A stretch of DNA of 7,848 bases. Source: an uncultured Faecalibacterium sp. GTDB lineage: Bacteria > Bacillota > Clostridia > Oscillospirales > Ruminococcaceae. The stretch lies in NCBI GenBank assembly GCA_900765705.1, contig CAAFSR010000145.1, positions 1-7,848 of the forward strand. The letters are read 5' to 3'. Below, one piece after another: positions 1-6,806 of this stretch (the stretch's first letter is position 1; each line of letters starts with the position of its first letter). The position numbers and the translations under genes are program-made. The notes under the pieces were generated by a model, which was given only the letters and a program-made list of their open reading frames with translations, searched no databases and had not been told where the DNA came from.

Positions 1-7
1 AAGTGAA

Positions 8-59
8 GTCCCGGTGGAGCACAACATTTTCAAGAATTGAAAATTTGTGGCCACGGGAC
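8..59. repeat. Long imperfect hairpin A
   Basis: GTCCC at 8-12 pairs with GGGAC at 55-59, and G13, T15, G16 and G17 pair with C54, A53, C52 and C51 (G14 bulged). After a small internal loop, ACAA 21-24 pairs with TTGT 45-48 and ATTTTC 26-31 with GAAAAT 39-44, leaving a 7-base loop. About 19 base pairs form in 52 bases. No T-run follows, so it is not a standard intrinsic terminator of the + strand. It lies at the window edge, so its relation to the upstream gene is unknown. Confidence 0.5.
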
Positions 60-273
60 GGTTCTTGCCCTCTACCGCTGCGCTCAAAACCGTTTCTGGG
101 TAATTGTTTCCGAATTGTTAAGACGCAAAAATAAGTAGAGAGTTCCACTGCTCGTGTATGTTGATCACCGTTTGCTCCGAACGCAGTTCCTGCCCCTGTT
201 TTGCGGCGGCGTTGGCTATAAAGCCGGTATCACGTCCGGTCGGCTCATGAAATTTTCAAGGTGCAGCTCAATT

Positions 274-369
274 AAAGAAAAATACCGCCCGCGCAGTACA
301 GGCGAAGGATTTTGTCGGGGTAAAACGGCGGCAAAATGATCGGGTGTGTTGCGGGGCGGTAAATTCTTT
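274..369. repeat. Nested inverted repeat D
   Basis: Outer arms: AAAGAA 274-279 pairs with TTCTTT 364-369, ACCGCCC and its flanking T (283-290) pair with 354-361, and GC 291-292 pairs with GC 351-352 (one G bulged). This gives 16 base pairs. Inside is a second hairpin: 309-317 pairs with 329-337 (ATTTTG/CAAAAT core plus TCG/CGG with one G-T wobble). A stem within a stem of this size resembles structured RNA more than a simple operator, but chance is not excluded. Confidence 0.45.
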
Positions 370-388
370 TGCGGACTTTCCCTCACTG

Positions 389-422
389 AAGTGGTGGGTC
401 TCACGGTGATAACCAACCACTT
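389..422. repeat. Imperfect hairpin B
   Basis: AAGTGGT at 389-395 pairs with ACCACTT at 416-422. After one G-A mismatch, GGT 397-399 pairs with ACC 412-414. The total is ten base pairs around a 12-base loop. It ends two bases before the next palindrome (425-455), so the two would form adjacent stems. Confidence 0.4.
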
Positions 423-424
423 TC

Positions 425-455
425 TGTGGCTGTGTTCAAAATGAACACGACCACA
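425..455. repeat. 31-bp near-perfect palindrome C
   Basis: The core is GTGTTCA, AAA, TGAACAC (432-448), a perfect 7-bp inverted repeat around three bases. It is extended outward, on the same symmetry centre at position 440, by TGTGG 425-429 and CCACA 451-455. The intervening pairs are one mismatch (430/450) and one T-G wobble (431/449). It could be a dimeric-repressor operator or an RNA hairpin with a tight AAA loop. No T-run follows it on the + strand. Confidence 0.5.
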
Positions 456-478
456 TCTTGCGGAGAGATTCAGGCTAC

Positions 479-525
479 TCCACAAAATCAGTGGGATTTA
501 CAAGAAAAATACCACTGTATGTGGA
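479..525. repeat. Imperfect hairpin E
   Basis: TCCACA 479-484 pairs with TGTGGA 520-525, and CAGTGG 489-494 pairs with CCACTG 512-517. The two stems are separated by an AAAT/TA internal loop and the terminal loop is 17 bases. Twelve Watson-Crick pairs form in total. It is the last of the cluster of large hairpins before the first ATPase promoter. Confidence 0.4.
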
Positions 526-647
526 ATTCGTCAAGAGGAATTTGAAAAATTTATGGCAGTAAAGTGGGAAAAGTATGACGTATCTTTGGACAAAGTCCCA
601 AAATCTCACGGATACAGCCGCATCGTCGATCTTTGCCTGCCCCCTGC

Positions 648-669
648 AATCGCAAGAAAAAAACAAGAA
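648..669 (+). promoter_or_regulatory. Candidate tandem operator before first mgtA
   Basis: AATCGCAAGAA (648-658) is followed directly by AAAAACAAGAA (659-669), an imperfect direct repeat with an 11-bp period. The first copy shares AATCGCAAG with the perfect tandem repeat at 3940-3960 before the second ATPase. Its start lies 52 bases upstream of the -10 at 700-705, matching the 53 bases at the second site. OmpR/PhoB-type winged helices bind direct repeats with about this period, and such a protein is encoded at 3418. The second half-site is A-rich and only a partial match, so this copy is weaker evidence than the other. Confidence 0.45.
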
Positions 670-696
670 ACAGCCGGTGGTTTTTCAGCGCATCCA

Positions 697-705
697 TGTT
701 ACAAT
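697..705 (+). promoter_or_regulatory. Extended -10 promoter of first mgtA
   Basis: TG at 697-698 plus TACAAT at 700-705 forms an extended -10 element. No good -35 hexamer lies at the right distance (sequence near 677-682 is GTGGTT), which fits an activator-dependent promoter or one relying on the TG extension. Transcription would start near 712, leaving a leader of under 30 bases and therefore no room for a magnesium riboswitch. Confidence 0.5.
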
Positions 706-724
706 AAAAGCATCCAAACACCAG

Positions 725-730
725 AGGAGG
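725..730 (+). promoter_or_regulatory. Ribosome site deciding the GTG start
   Basis: AGGAGG lies eight bases before GTG 739. It marks that codon as the start, although the frame stays open further upstream to an ATG at 553. The promoter at 697-705 lies downstream of that ATG and also argues against the longer form. Confidence 0.8.
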
Positions 731-738
731 GGCGCACT

Positions 739-3402
739 GTGTCTAAGACCACCCTGTTTGACAGCCGCATCAAGAAATACGCCTACCGGGAGGTGACGCA
801 GCTCTATGGGGAGCTGGGCAGCTCTTCGGCAGGTTTGTCCCCGGAGCAGGTGGAGCGGCAGCGGGAGGAGTACGGCTCTAACCGCTTCGGCAGCCGCAGC
901 GGCGATACCATCCTCCGGCGGCTGCGGCGTGCCTTCATCAATCCCTTCAACGTGATCCTCTTTGTGCTGGGGTGCATTTCGCTGGTGACGGATGGCTTTT
1001 TATCGTCCGATTTTTCCAAGAATGCCACCACTGCCCTCATCATCTTTTCCATGATCCTCATCAGCGGCGGCATCCGTCTGGCGCAGGAATTGCGGGCCAA
1101 AAACGCCGCCCAGCAACTGGACCGGCTGATCCATCAGCGTATCCGGGTGCGGCGGGGCGGTGTGTGCATGGACATTCCAGCGGAGGAACTGGTGGTGGGA
1201 GACGTGGTGCTGCTGTCGGCAGGGGATCGGGTGCCGGCCGACCTGCGGCTCACCGCTGTCACTGATCTGTTTCTCTCCCAGGCTGCCATCACCGGGGAAA
1301 GTCCCGTGGTGGAAAAGACCTGCCGCACCCTCTCCTACGGCAGCCCCCGCCCGGTGACCCAACTGGAAAATCTGGCGTTCATGGCCACCACGGTCATCAG
1401 CGGCAAGGGCGAGGGCATTGTGGTGGCGGTGGGCAAAAATACCCTCTACGGCAGCTTTGCTAAGGACGACTCGGAGGAAAAACAGGCGTTCCAGAAGGGG
1501 GCAAACTCCATCGCATGGGTGATGTTGCGATTCATGGGGGTATTGATCCCGCTGGTGTTTTTGCTGCTGGGGCTTACCGGGGGCAACTGGCTGGAATCTT
1601 TTGCCTTCGCCCTGTCGGTGGCGGTGGGGCTGATGCCGGAGATGCTGCCCATGGTCATCACCGCCTGCCTTGCCCGGGGCAGTCTTGCCATGAGCCGCAA
1701 GCAGACCATCATCAAGGACATCAACGCCATGCAGGGCTTTGGCAGTATGGATGTGCTGTGCATGGACAAGACTGGCACCCTGACCAACGAGAGCATCCTG
1801 CTGGAATACTACATGGATGTGCTGGGCAACGAAAGCGCCGAGGCGCTGGACTTGGCTTTCCTCAACAGCTTTTACCACTCCGGGGTGCGAAACCCTATCG
1901 ACAACGCCCTGCTGGCCTGCCAGACCATGCCGGGCCGGGAGACGCACTTTGGGGAGCTGCTGGCTCGGTACTGCAAGACCGACGAGATCCCCTTTGACTA
2001 TGCTCGGAAGGTGGTCAGCACCCTTGTAACGGCGGCAGATGGCAGCAGCAAACTGATCTTGAAGGGGGACGTTGCCCATGTGGTTGCCCGGTGCAGCACT
2101 GTGGCCTACCGGGGGCGGGTGCTGCCCATGGAGGAGGGCACAGTCCAAAGCGTTTCGGCAGTAGTCAGCGAGATGTTGCAGGACGGCATGAAGGTCATTG
2201 CCGTGGCGCAGAAAGACATGGGCACCACTGACCATATCACGCCCACTGACGAACAAAACCTGTCGCTGGTGGGGTATCTGGCCTTTTTCGATGCCCCCAA
2301 AAAGACCGCCAAAGCCTCCATTGCCTCCCTGAAACGGCTGAAAGTGACCCCCAAAGTTCTCACGGGAGACCAGGCAGATGTGGCAGTATCCATCTGCCGC
2401 CGGGTGGGCATCCCCTGCGGCAGGGTGCTGACGGGGGCAGAGCTGGACGAGCTGACCGACAGCGCCCTTGCCGCCGCCGTGGAGGACGTGCATGTGTTTG
2501 CAGAGCTGACCCCGGGGCAGAAGGTGTGGCTGGTGGCGGCGCTGGAGCAGAACGGCCACACCGTTGGCTTTTTGGGGGATGGCATCAACGACATCCCTGC
2601 CCTGTGCGAGGCCAATGTGGGCATCTCGGTGGACACGGCGGTGGATGCCGCCAAGGACGCCGCAGACGTGGTGCTGCTGCAAAAAGACCTTGGTGTGCTG
2701 GAAGAGGGCATTCTGGAAGGCCGCAAGACCTTTACCAATATGCTCAAGTACATTAAGATCACTGCCAGCTCCAACTTTGGTAACATCCTTTCCATCGTCT
2801 GCGCCAGCGCATTTTTGCCCTTTTTGCCCATGACCTCGTTGCAGATCCTGCTGCTGAACCTGCTGTACGATGCTTTGTGCATCATTCTGCCGTGGGACAA
2901 TGTGGACGAGGAGGAAACCCTTTCCCCCCGGGACTGGTCCGGCCGCACGTTGGGGCGGTTTATGCTGTCCTTCGGGCCCATCAGCTCGGTGTTCGATATT
3001 GCCACCTTTTTGTTTTTGTACTACGTTCTGTGCCCGGCTCTCTGCGGCGGTGTGACCTACCCCCACCTGACCGACCCGGCGCTGCGGCTGCACTATGTGG
3101 CGCTGTTCCAGACCGGGTGGTTTTTGGAATCCATGTGGACGCAGGTGCTCATCCTGCACTTTTTGCGCACCCGCCGCACTCCCTTTGTGCAGAGCCGCCC
3201 CTCTGCCCTGGTCATGCTTACCACCCTTGCGGGCATCGTGGTCTTTACCGGGCTGACCTTTACCAAGGGCGGCAGTCTTTTTGGGCTGACGCAGCTTCCC
3301 CTGTGGTACTTTGGCTTTTTGCTGGCGGTGGCGCTGGCCTATATGCTGCTGACCACGGTGATCAAGACCTTCTACCAGAAAAAGCACCATCAGTTGATTT
3401 GA
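739..3402 (+). CDS. mgtA: MgtA-family P-type ATPase, first copy (divergent)
   Basis: An 887-aa membrane pump, close to the usual MgtA length of about 900. P3B ATPases import Mg2+ through the cytoplasmic membrane at the expense of ATP. Motifs in order: actuator TGES at 185-188; phosphorylation site DKTGT with D343; nucleotide-domain TGD at 542-544; hinge GDGIND at 613-618. Ten membrane spans are visible: M1 from about 66, M2 98, M3 257, M4 284 with the PEMLP motif, M5 679 (ASSNFGN), M6 701 with YD (D711) and PWDNVDEE after it, and M7-M10 in the last 150 residues. It differs from the second copy at normally stable places: MPEMLP for TPEMLP, CMDKTGT for CTDKTGT, and GINDIPAL for GINDAAAM. The GTG start is chosen from its AGGAGG site. 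It is probably cotranscribed with the regulator 15 bases downstream. Family is certain; Mg2+ as substrate is likely but not proven for this divergent copy. Confidence 0.95.
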   Translation: MSKTTLFDSRIKKYAYREVTQLYGELGSSSAGLSPEQVERQREEYGSNRFGSRSGDTILRRLRRAFINPFNVILFVLGCISLVTDGFLSSDFSKNATTALIIFSMILISGGIRLAQELRAKNAAQQLDRLIHQRIRVRRGGVCMDIPAEELVVGDVVLLSAGDRVPADLRLTAVTDLFLSQAAITGESPVVEKTCRTLSYGSPRPVTQLENLAFMATTVISGKGEGIVVAVGKNTLYGSFAKDDSEEKQAFQKGANSIAWVMLRFMGVLIPLVFLLLGLTGGNWLESFAFALSVAVGLMPEMLPMVITACLARGSLAMSRKQTIIKDINAMQGFGSMDVLCMDKTGTLTNESILLEYYMDVLGNESAEALDLAFLNSFYHSGVRNPIDNALLACQTMPGRETHFGELLARYCKTDEIPFDYARKVVSTLVTAADGSSKLILKGDVAHVVARCSTVAYRGRVLPMEEGTVQSVSAVVSEMLQDGMKVIAVAQKDMGTTDHITPTDEQNLSLVGYLAFFDAPKKTAKASIASLKRLKVTPKVLTGDQADVAVSICRRVGIPCGRVLTGAELDELTDSALAAAVEDVHVFAELTPGQKVWLVAALEQNGHTVGFLGDGINDIPALCEANVGISVDTAVDAAKDAADVVLLQKDLGVLEEGILEGRKTFTNMLKYIKITASSNFGNILSIVCASAFLPFLPMTSLQILLLNLLYDALCIILPWDNVDEEETLSPRDWSGRTLGRFMLSFGPISSVFDIATFLFLYYVLCPALCGGVTYPHLTDPALRLHYVALFQTGWFLESMWTQVLILHFLRTRRTPFVQSRPSALVMLTTLAGIVVFTGLTFTKGGSLFGLTQLPLWYFGFLLAVALAYMLLTTVIKTFYQKKHHQLI

Positions 3403-3417
3403 AAGGAGGGGTCTGCC

Positions 3418-3921
3418 ATGAAAAAGAAGATCGGATTTGTACCCATGGACCCCGTCCTTGGAGCATGGCTGTTGGAAATGCTGGCAAAGCACCCGCCGGA
3501 AAGCGATAATGCCGCAGAATTATGCGCCGGCGTGCAGGACCTGCTGCGGGGCGAGGTGACCTCTTTGCTGCTGAGCACAGCCGAGGACGGCGAAACGACC
3601 GCGCTGCCTGCTGCAGAGGGTTTGCAGTTGGGGGAGCTGGAAATCTTCCCCAAAAGCCGCCGGGTGCGGATGCAGGGCAGGGAAGTAAGCCTGACCCCCA
3701 AGGAGTTCGACATCCTCTGGTTTCTGGCCCAGAACCGGGGCGAGGTATTCACAAAAGAGCAGATCTACCGGGCGGTGTGGTCGGATAACTACCTGCTGGA
3801 CGACAGCAACATCATGGCCTTTATCCGCAAGCTGCGGAAAAAAATCGAGCCGGACCCCGACGCACCCCGTTACATCCTGACCCTCTGGGGCATCGGGTAT
3901 AAGTTCAACGACCAGTTGTAA
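3418..3921 (+). CDS. Orphan OmpR/PhoB-type winged-helix regulator
   Basis: A 167-aa cytoplasmic DNA-binding protein. Residues about 69-165 form a full Trans_reg_C winged helix: an N-terminal strand region (LGELEIFP), LTPKEFDIL at 92-100, the helix after FTKEQIYRAVW, a recognition helix around 128-144 (DSNIMAFIRKLRKKIE) and the wing YILTLWGIGYKF at 152-163. Residues 1-68 are too short for a receiver domain and show no phospho-acceptor aspartate pattern, so this is not an ordinary two-component regulator. The N-terminal part may sense a signal or dimerise; I do not recognise it. The start is supported by AAAGGAGGGG just upstream. It lies 15 bases after the first ATPase and before the second, and tandem 11-bp repeats upstream of both suggest it controls both. 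DNA binding is secure; target and signal are inferred. Confidence 0.9.
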   Translation: MKKKIGFVPMDPVLGAWLLEMLAKHPPESDNAAELCAGVQDLLRGEVTSLLLSTAEDGETTALPAAEGLQLGELEIFPKSRRVRMQGREVSLTPKEFDILWFLAQNRGEVFTKEQIYRAVWSDNYLLDDSNIMAFIRKLRKKIEPDPDAPRYILTLWGIGYKFNDQL

Positions 3922-3939
3922 AAAAATCAAATCTTGCTC

Positions 3940-3960
3940 AATCGCAAGGAAATCGCAAGG
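3940..3960 (+). promoter_or_regulatory. Perfect tandem operator before second mgtA
   Basis: AATCGCAAGG occurs at 3940-3949 and again at 3951-3960, one base apart, giving an exact 11-bp period. An inverted third copy, CCTTGCGATT, lies at 3979-3988. The first repeat starts 53 bases before the likely -10 at 3993. Tandem direct repeats on one face of the helix are the usual target of PhoB/OmpR-type proteins, and the gene just upstream encodes one. Confidence 0.6.
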
Positions 3961-3991
3961 CTTTGGCCATGGGATCTTCCTTGCGATTTTT
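3950..3991 (+). terminator. Intrinsic terminator of the first operon
   Basis: AAATCGCAAGG at 3950-3960 pairs perfectly with CCTTGCGATTT at 3979-3989 (11 bp, 18-base loop), and a TTTTT run ends at 3991. The alternative left arm 3940-3950 pairs equally well with 3978-3988. It lies 28 bases after the regulator stop codon. The same repeats look like an operator, so the element may do both jobs. The T-run is short and partly inside the stem, so termination may be incomplete, with read-through into the second ATPase. Confidence 0.55.
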
Positions 3992-3992
3992 G

Positions 3993-3998
3993 TATGCT
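3993..3998 (+). promoter_or_regulatory. Likely -10 of second mgtA
   Basis: TATGCT matches TATAAT at four of six positions. It lies between the hairpin and the ribosome site, and the implied start near 4005 leaves a leader of about 20 bases. No -35 consensus is seen at 3970-3976, which fits activation from the tandem operator upstream. The call leans on the matching geometry at the first ATPase. Confidence 0.4.
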
Positions 3999-4024
3999 AG
4001 GGGTGTTGGAAGGAGGTATGATCC

Positions 4025-6793
4025 ATGAACAAGAAAAAAACGAACCGCATCGCCGTCCGGCAGGCGGCGGCAACGGCGGTGCTCCGGGATGAGCAGAACC
4101 GCCGCATCCAGTTCGCTGCCACCAATCCAGAGGGAGAGGTGCTGAAGAATCTCCGCACCACCCTCCGGGGCTTGGATGTCGAGGCTGTGGCTGCCAGCCG
4201 GGCCAAGTACGGCAGCAACAAGGTGACCCACGAGAAAAAGAAATCCCTGGCGCGGCGGCTGGCAGGGGCGTTCATCAACCCCTTTACCGCCATTCTGTTC
4301 TGCCTGGCGCTGGTGTCCACCATGACGGATATGGTGTTCCCCTATTTCTCCCTGCTGGGCAGTGTGCCGGAGGATTTTGACCCCCTGACGGTCATTATCA
4401 TCCTGACCATGGTGTTCATCTCCGGCACCCTGCGGTTCGTGCAGGAATCCCGCAGCGGCAACGCAGCGGAAAAGCTGCTGGCCATGATCACCACCACCTG
4501 TATGGTCACCCGGCAGGAGCAGGAAAAGGTGGAGATCCCCATGGACGATCTGGTGGTGGGGGACATCGTGCACCTCTCGGCCGGGGATATGATTCCGGCG
4601 GATGTGCGCATTCTGGAAGCCAAGGATCTGTTCGTCAGTCAGGCAAGCCTGACCGGCGAGAGCGAACCCATTGAGAAAACACCGCTAGTGAGCGCCCCTC
4701 GGGACAGCGTTACCGACTACACCGACATCGCCTTTATGGGCAGCAACGTGATCTCCGGCAGCGCCACCGCCGTGGCGGTCTGTGTGGGTGACCAGACCCT
4801 GTTCGGCTCTATGGCTTCTGCCGTGGCAGGGGAGGCGGTGGAGACCAGCTTCACCAAGGGAGTCAACGCCGTTTCGTGGGTGCTGATCCGCTTTATGATG
4901 GTCATGGTGCCGCTGGTGTTCTTCATCAACGGCATCACCAAGGGCGACTGGCTGGAAGCCTTTTTGTTCGGCATCTCCATTGCCGTGGGTCTTACCCCGG
5001 AGATGCTGCCCATGATCGTGACCACTTGCCTTGCCAAGGGTGCCGTCTCCATGAGCAAAAAGCAGACCATCGTGAAAAATCTGAACTCCATCCAGAACTT
5101 CGGTGCAATCGATATCCTTTGCACCGACAAGACCGGCACTCTGACCCAGGACAAGGTGGTGCTGGAATATCACCTGAACGTCAACGGCGAAAACGATACC
5201 CGGGTATTGCGCCACGCCTACCTGAACAGCTATTTCCAGACCGGCTATAAGAACCTGATGGACCTGGCCATCATCCATAAGACCGAGGAGGAGGAAGCCG
5301 CAGATCCCCGGCTGCTGGATCTGTCCGAACACTATGTGAAGGTGGACGAGATTCCCTTCGACTTCACCCGCCGCCGCCTGACCACCGTGGTACAGGATAA
5401 GGCGGGCAAGACCCAGATGGTGACCAAGGGTGCTGTGGAGGAGATGCTGTCCATCTGCGCCTATGCGGAGCAGGACGGCAGAGTAGAACCCCTGACCGAT
5501 GCTCTCCGCAGTAAAATTTTGCAGACGGTGGATCAGCTCAACGACAAGGGCTTCCGGGTGCTGGCCATTGGCCAGAAGAGCAACCCCTCGCCGGTGGATG
5601 CCTTTGGCGTAAAGGATGAGCGGGACATGGTGCTGCTGGGGTATCTGGCCTTCCTTGACCCGCCCAAGGAGTCCACCGCCGATGCCATCCAGGCACTGAA
5701 AGACCACGGTGTCACCACGAAGATCCTCACCGGCGACAACGACAAAGTCACCCGTACCATCTGCAAGCAGGTGGGGCTTGAGGTGCGCAATATGCTGCTG
5801 GGCGCAGATGTAGACAATATGTCCGATGCAGAGCTTGCGCGGGCAGCGGAGAGCACCGACGTATTTGCCAAGCTGACCCCGGACCAGAAAGCCCGTGTGG
5901 TGTCCGTCCTGCGGAAAAACGGCCACACCGTGGGCTTTATGGGAGACGGCATCAACGACGCCGCCGCCATGAAAGCCGCCGACATTGGCATCTCGGTGGA
6001 TACCGCTGTGGACGTGGCCAAAGAGTCGGCGGACATCATCCTACTAGAAAAAGACCTGATGGTGTTGGAACAGGGCATCATCGAGGGCCGCAAGACCTAC
6101 GCCAACATGATCAAGTACATCAAAATGACGGCAAGCTCCAACTTCGGCAATATGTTCTCGGTGCTGGCCGCCTCGGCGCTGCTGCCCTTCCTGCCCATGA
6201 TGAGCCTCCATCTCATCTTCCTGAATCTCATCTACGACCTCTCCTGCACCGCCATCCCCTGGGATAACGTGGACGAGGAGTTCATTGCCAAGCCCCGGAA
6301 ATGGGATGCTTCCAGCGTGGGCAGTTTCATGATCTGGATCGGACCCACCAGCTCCATCTTCGACTTCACGACGTATATTTTCATGTACTTTGTGTTCTGT
6401 CCGCTGTTCGTGTCCGGCGGCGTGCTGTTCAACGATCTGGCAGCCCATTACAGCGGCGCACAGCTTGCCCTGATGCAGGCACAGTACATCGGCTTGTTCC
6501 AAGCCGGGTGGTTTGTGGAGTCTATGTGGAGCCAGACGCTGGTCATTCACATGATCCGCACCCCGAAGCTGCCGTTCATCCAGAGCCGCGCATCTGCTCC
6601 GGTCACCCTGCTTACCATGACGGGCATTGCGGTGCTGACCATCATCCCCTTTACCCCCTTTGGCACGGCCTTGGGCTTTGTGGCCCTGCCTGCGGCCTAC
6701 TTTGCCTACCTGATCCCCTGCATCCTGCTGTATATGGTGCTTGCCACCAGCCTGAAAAAAGCCTACGTCCGCCACTATGGAGAGCTGCTGTAA
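4025..6793 (+). CDS. mgtA: MgtA-family P-type ATPase, second copy (canonical)
   Basis: A 922-aa inner-membrane pump of the P3B (MgtA/MgtB) magnesium-import family. Motifs: TGES at 210-213, CTDKTGTLT with phosphorylated D368, TGD at 569-571 and GDGIND at 640-645. Membrane spans: M1 from about 83 (FINPF), M2 119, M3 282, M4 about 310-338 with TPEMLPM, M5 from 703 (ASSNFGN), M6 with YD (D738) then PWDNVDEE, and four more to the C-terminus. Stretches such as LNSIQNFGAIDILCTDKTGT are typical of the family, and this copy keeps the standard residues where the first copy departs. A charged N-terminal extension of about 80 residues precedes M1, as in other MgtA proteins. The start ATG has AGGAGG eight bases upstream. 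It is followed closely by a small membrane-protein gene, probably in the same transcript. Mg2+ uptake is the likely function; regulation by the upstream winged-helix protein is inferred. Confidence 0.96.
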   Translation: MNKKKTNRIAVRQAAATAVLRDEQNRRIQFAATNPEGEVLKNLRTTLRGLDVEAVAASRAKYGSNKVTHEKKKSLARRLAGAFINPFTAILFCLALVSTMTDMVFPYFSLLGSVPEDFDPLTVIIILTMVFISGTLRFVQESRSGNAAEKLLAMITTTCMVTRQEQEKVEIPMDDLVVGDIVHLSAGDMIPADVRILEAKDLFVSQASLTGESEPIEKTPLVSAPRDSVTDYTDIAFMGSNVISGSATAVAVCVGDQTLFGSMASAVAGEAVETSFTKGVNAVSWVLIRFMMVMVPLVFFINGITKGDWLEAFLFGISIAVGLTPEMLPMIVTTCLAKGAVSMSKKQTIVKNLNSIQNFGAIDILCTDKTGTLTQDKVVLEYHLNVNGENDTRVLRHAYLNSYFQTGYKNLMDLAIIHKTEEEEAADPRLLDLSEHYVKVDEIPFDFTRRRLTTVVQDKAGKTQMVTKGAVEEMLSICAYAEQDGRVEPLTDALRSKILQTVDQLNDKGFRVLAIGQKSNPSPVDAFGVKDERDMVLLGYLAFLDPPKESTADAIQALKDHGVTTKILTGDNDKVTRTICKQVGLEVRNMLLGADVDNMSDAELARAAESTDVFAKLTPDQKARVVSVLRKNGHTVGFMGDGINDAAAMKAADIGISVDTAVDVAKESADIILLEKDLMVLEQGIIEGRKTYANMIKYIKMTASSNFGNMFSVLAASALLPFLPMMSLHLIFLNLIYDLSCTAIPWDNVDEEFIAKPRKWDASSVGSFMIWIGPTSSIFDFTTYIFMYFVFCPLFVSGGVLFNDLAAHYSGAQLALMQAQYIGLFQAGWFVESMWSQTLVIHMIRTPKLPFIQSRASAPVTLLTMTGIAVLTIIPFTPFGTALGFVALPAAYFAYLIPCILLYMVLATSLKKAYVRHYGELL

Positions 6794-6806
6794 AGGAGGA
6801 AAAACC

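Larger units (their letters stand above)
1..647. other. Gene-less, hairpin-rich stretch
   Basis: I see no credible protein gene here. The only open frames are short (61 aa forward at 154-339 and 89 aa reverse at 216-485), have no good ribosome site and resemble no family I know. GC content is clearly lower than in the ATPase genes. What stands out is a run of imperfect inverted repeats at 8-59, 274-369, 389-422, 425-455 and 479-525, plus a small one at 585-602; the five large ones are listed separately. The stretch could be an intergenic region with a structured RNA, a decayed gene, or the remnant of a mobile element. Sequence alone does not decide between these. Confidence 0.5.

Noticed and set aside
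154..485. Small frames at 154-339 (+) and 216-485 (-)
   Set aside because: They overlap on opposite strands, have no ribosome sites or recognisable motifs, and lie over inverted repeats that explain the sequence better.
585..602. Small hairpin TTTGGAC/GTCCCAAA with an AAA loop
   Set aside because: Only seven base pairs with a bulge; not distinguishable from chance, so not listed as a feature.
553..738. N-terminal extension of the first ATPase from ATG 553
   Set aside because: The 62 extra residues do not look like an MgtA N-terminus, the promoter -10 lies inside them, and GTG 739 has an excellent ribosome site.
706..738. Magnesium riboswitch (M-box) in the mgtA leader
   Set aside because: The predicted leaders of both mgtA genes are under 30 bases, and I find no M-box signature upstream of either.
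1000..3492. 830-aa open frame on the minus strand across the first mgtA and the regulator start
   Set aside because: It is antisense to a certain ATPase gene, has low-complexity H/Q/G-rich content and arises from GC-biased third positions. No family features.
4685..5926. 413-aa minus-strand frame opposite the second mgtA (and similar ones at 2106-3005 and 6044-6994)
   Set aside because: Same kind of shadow of a real gene; composition is not protein-like and there is no ribosome site.
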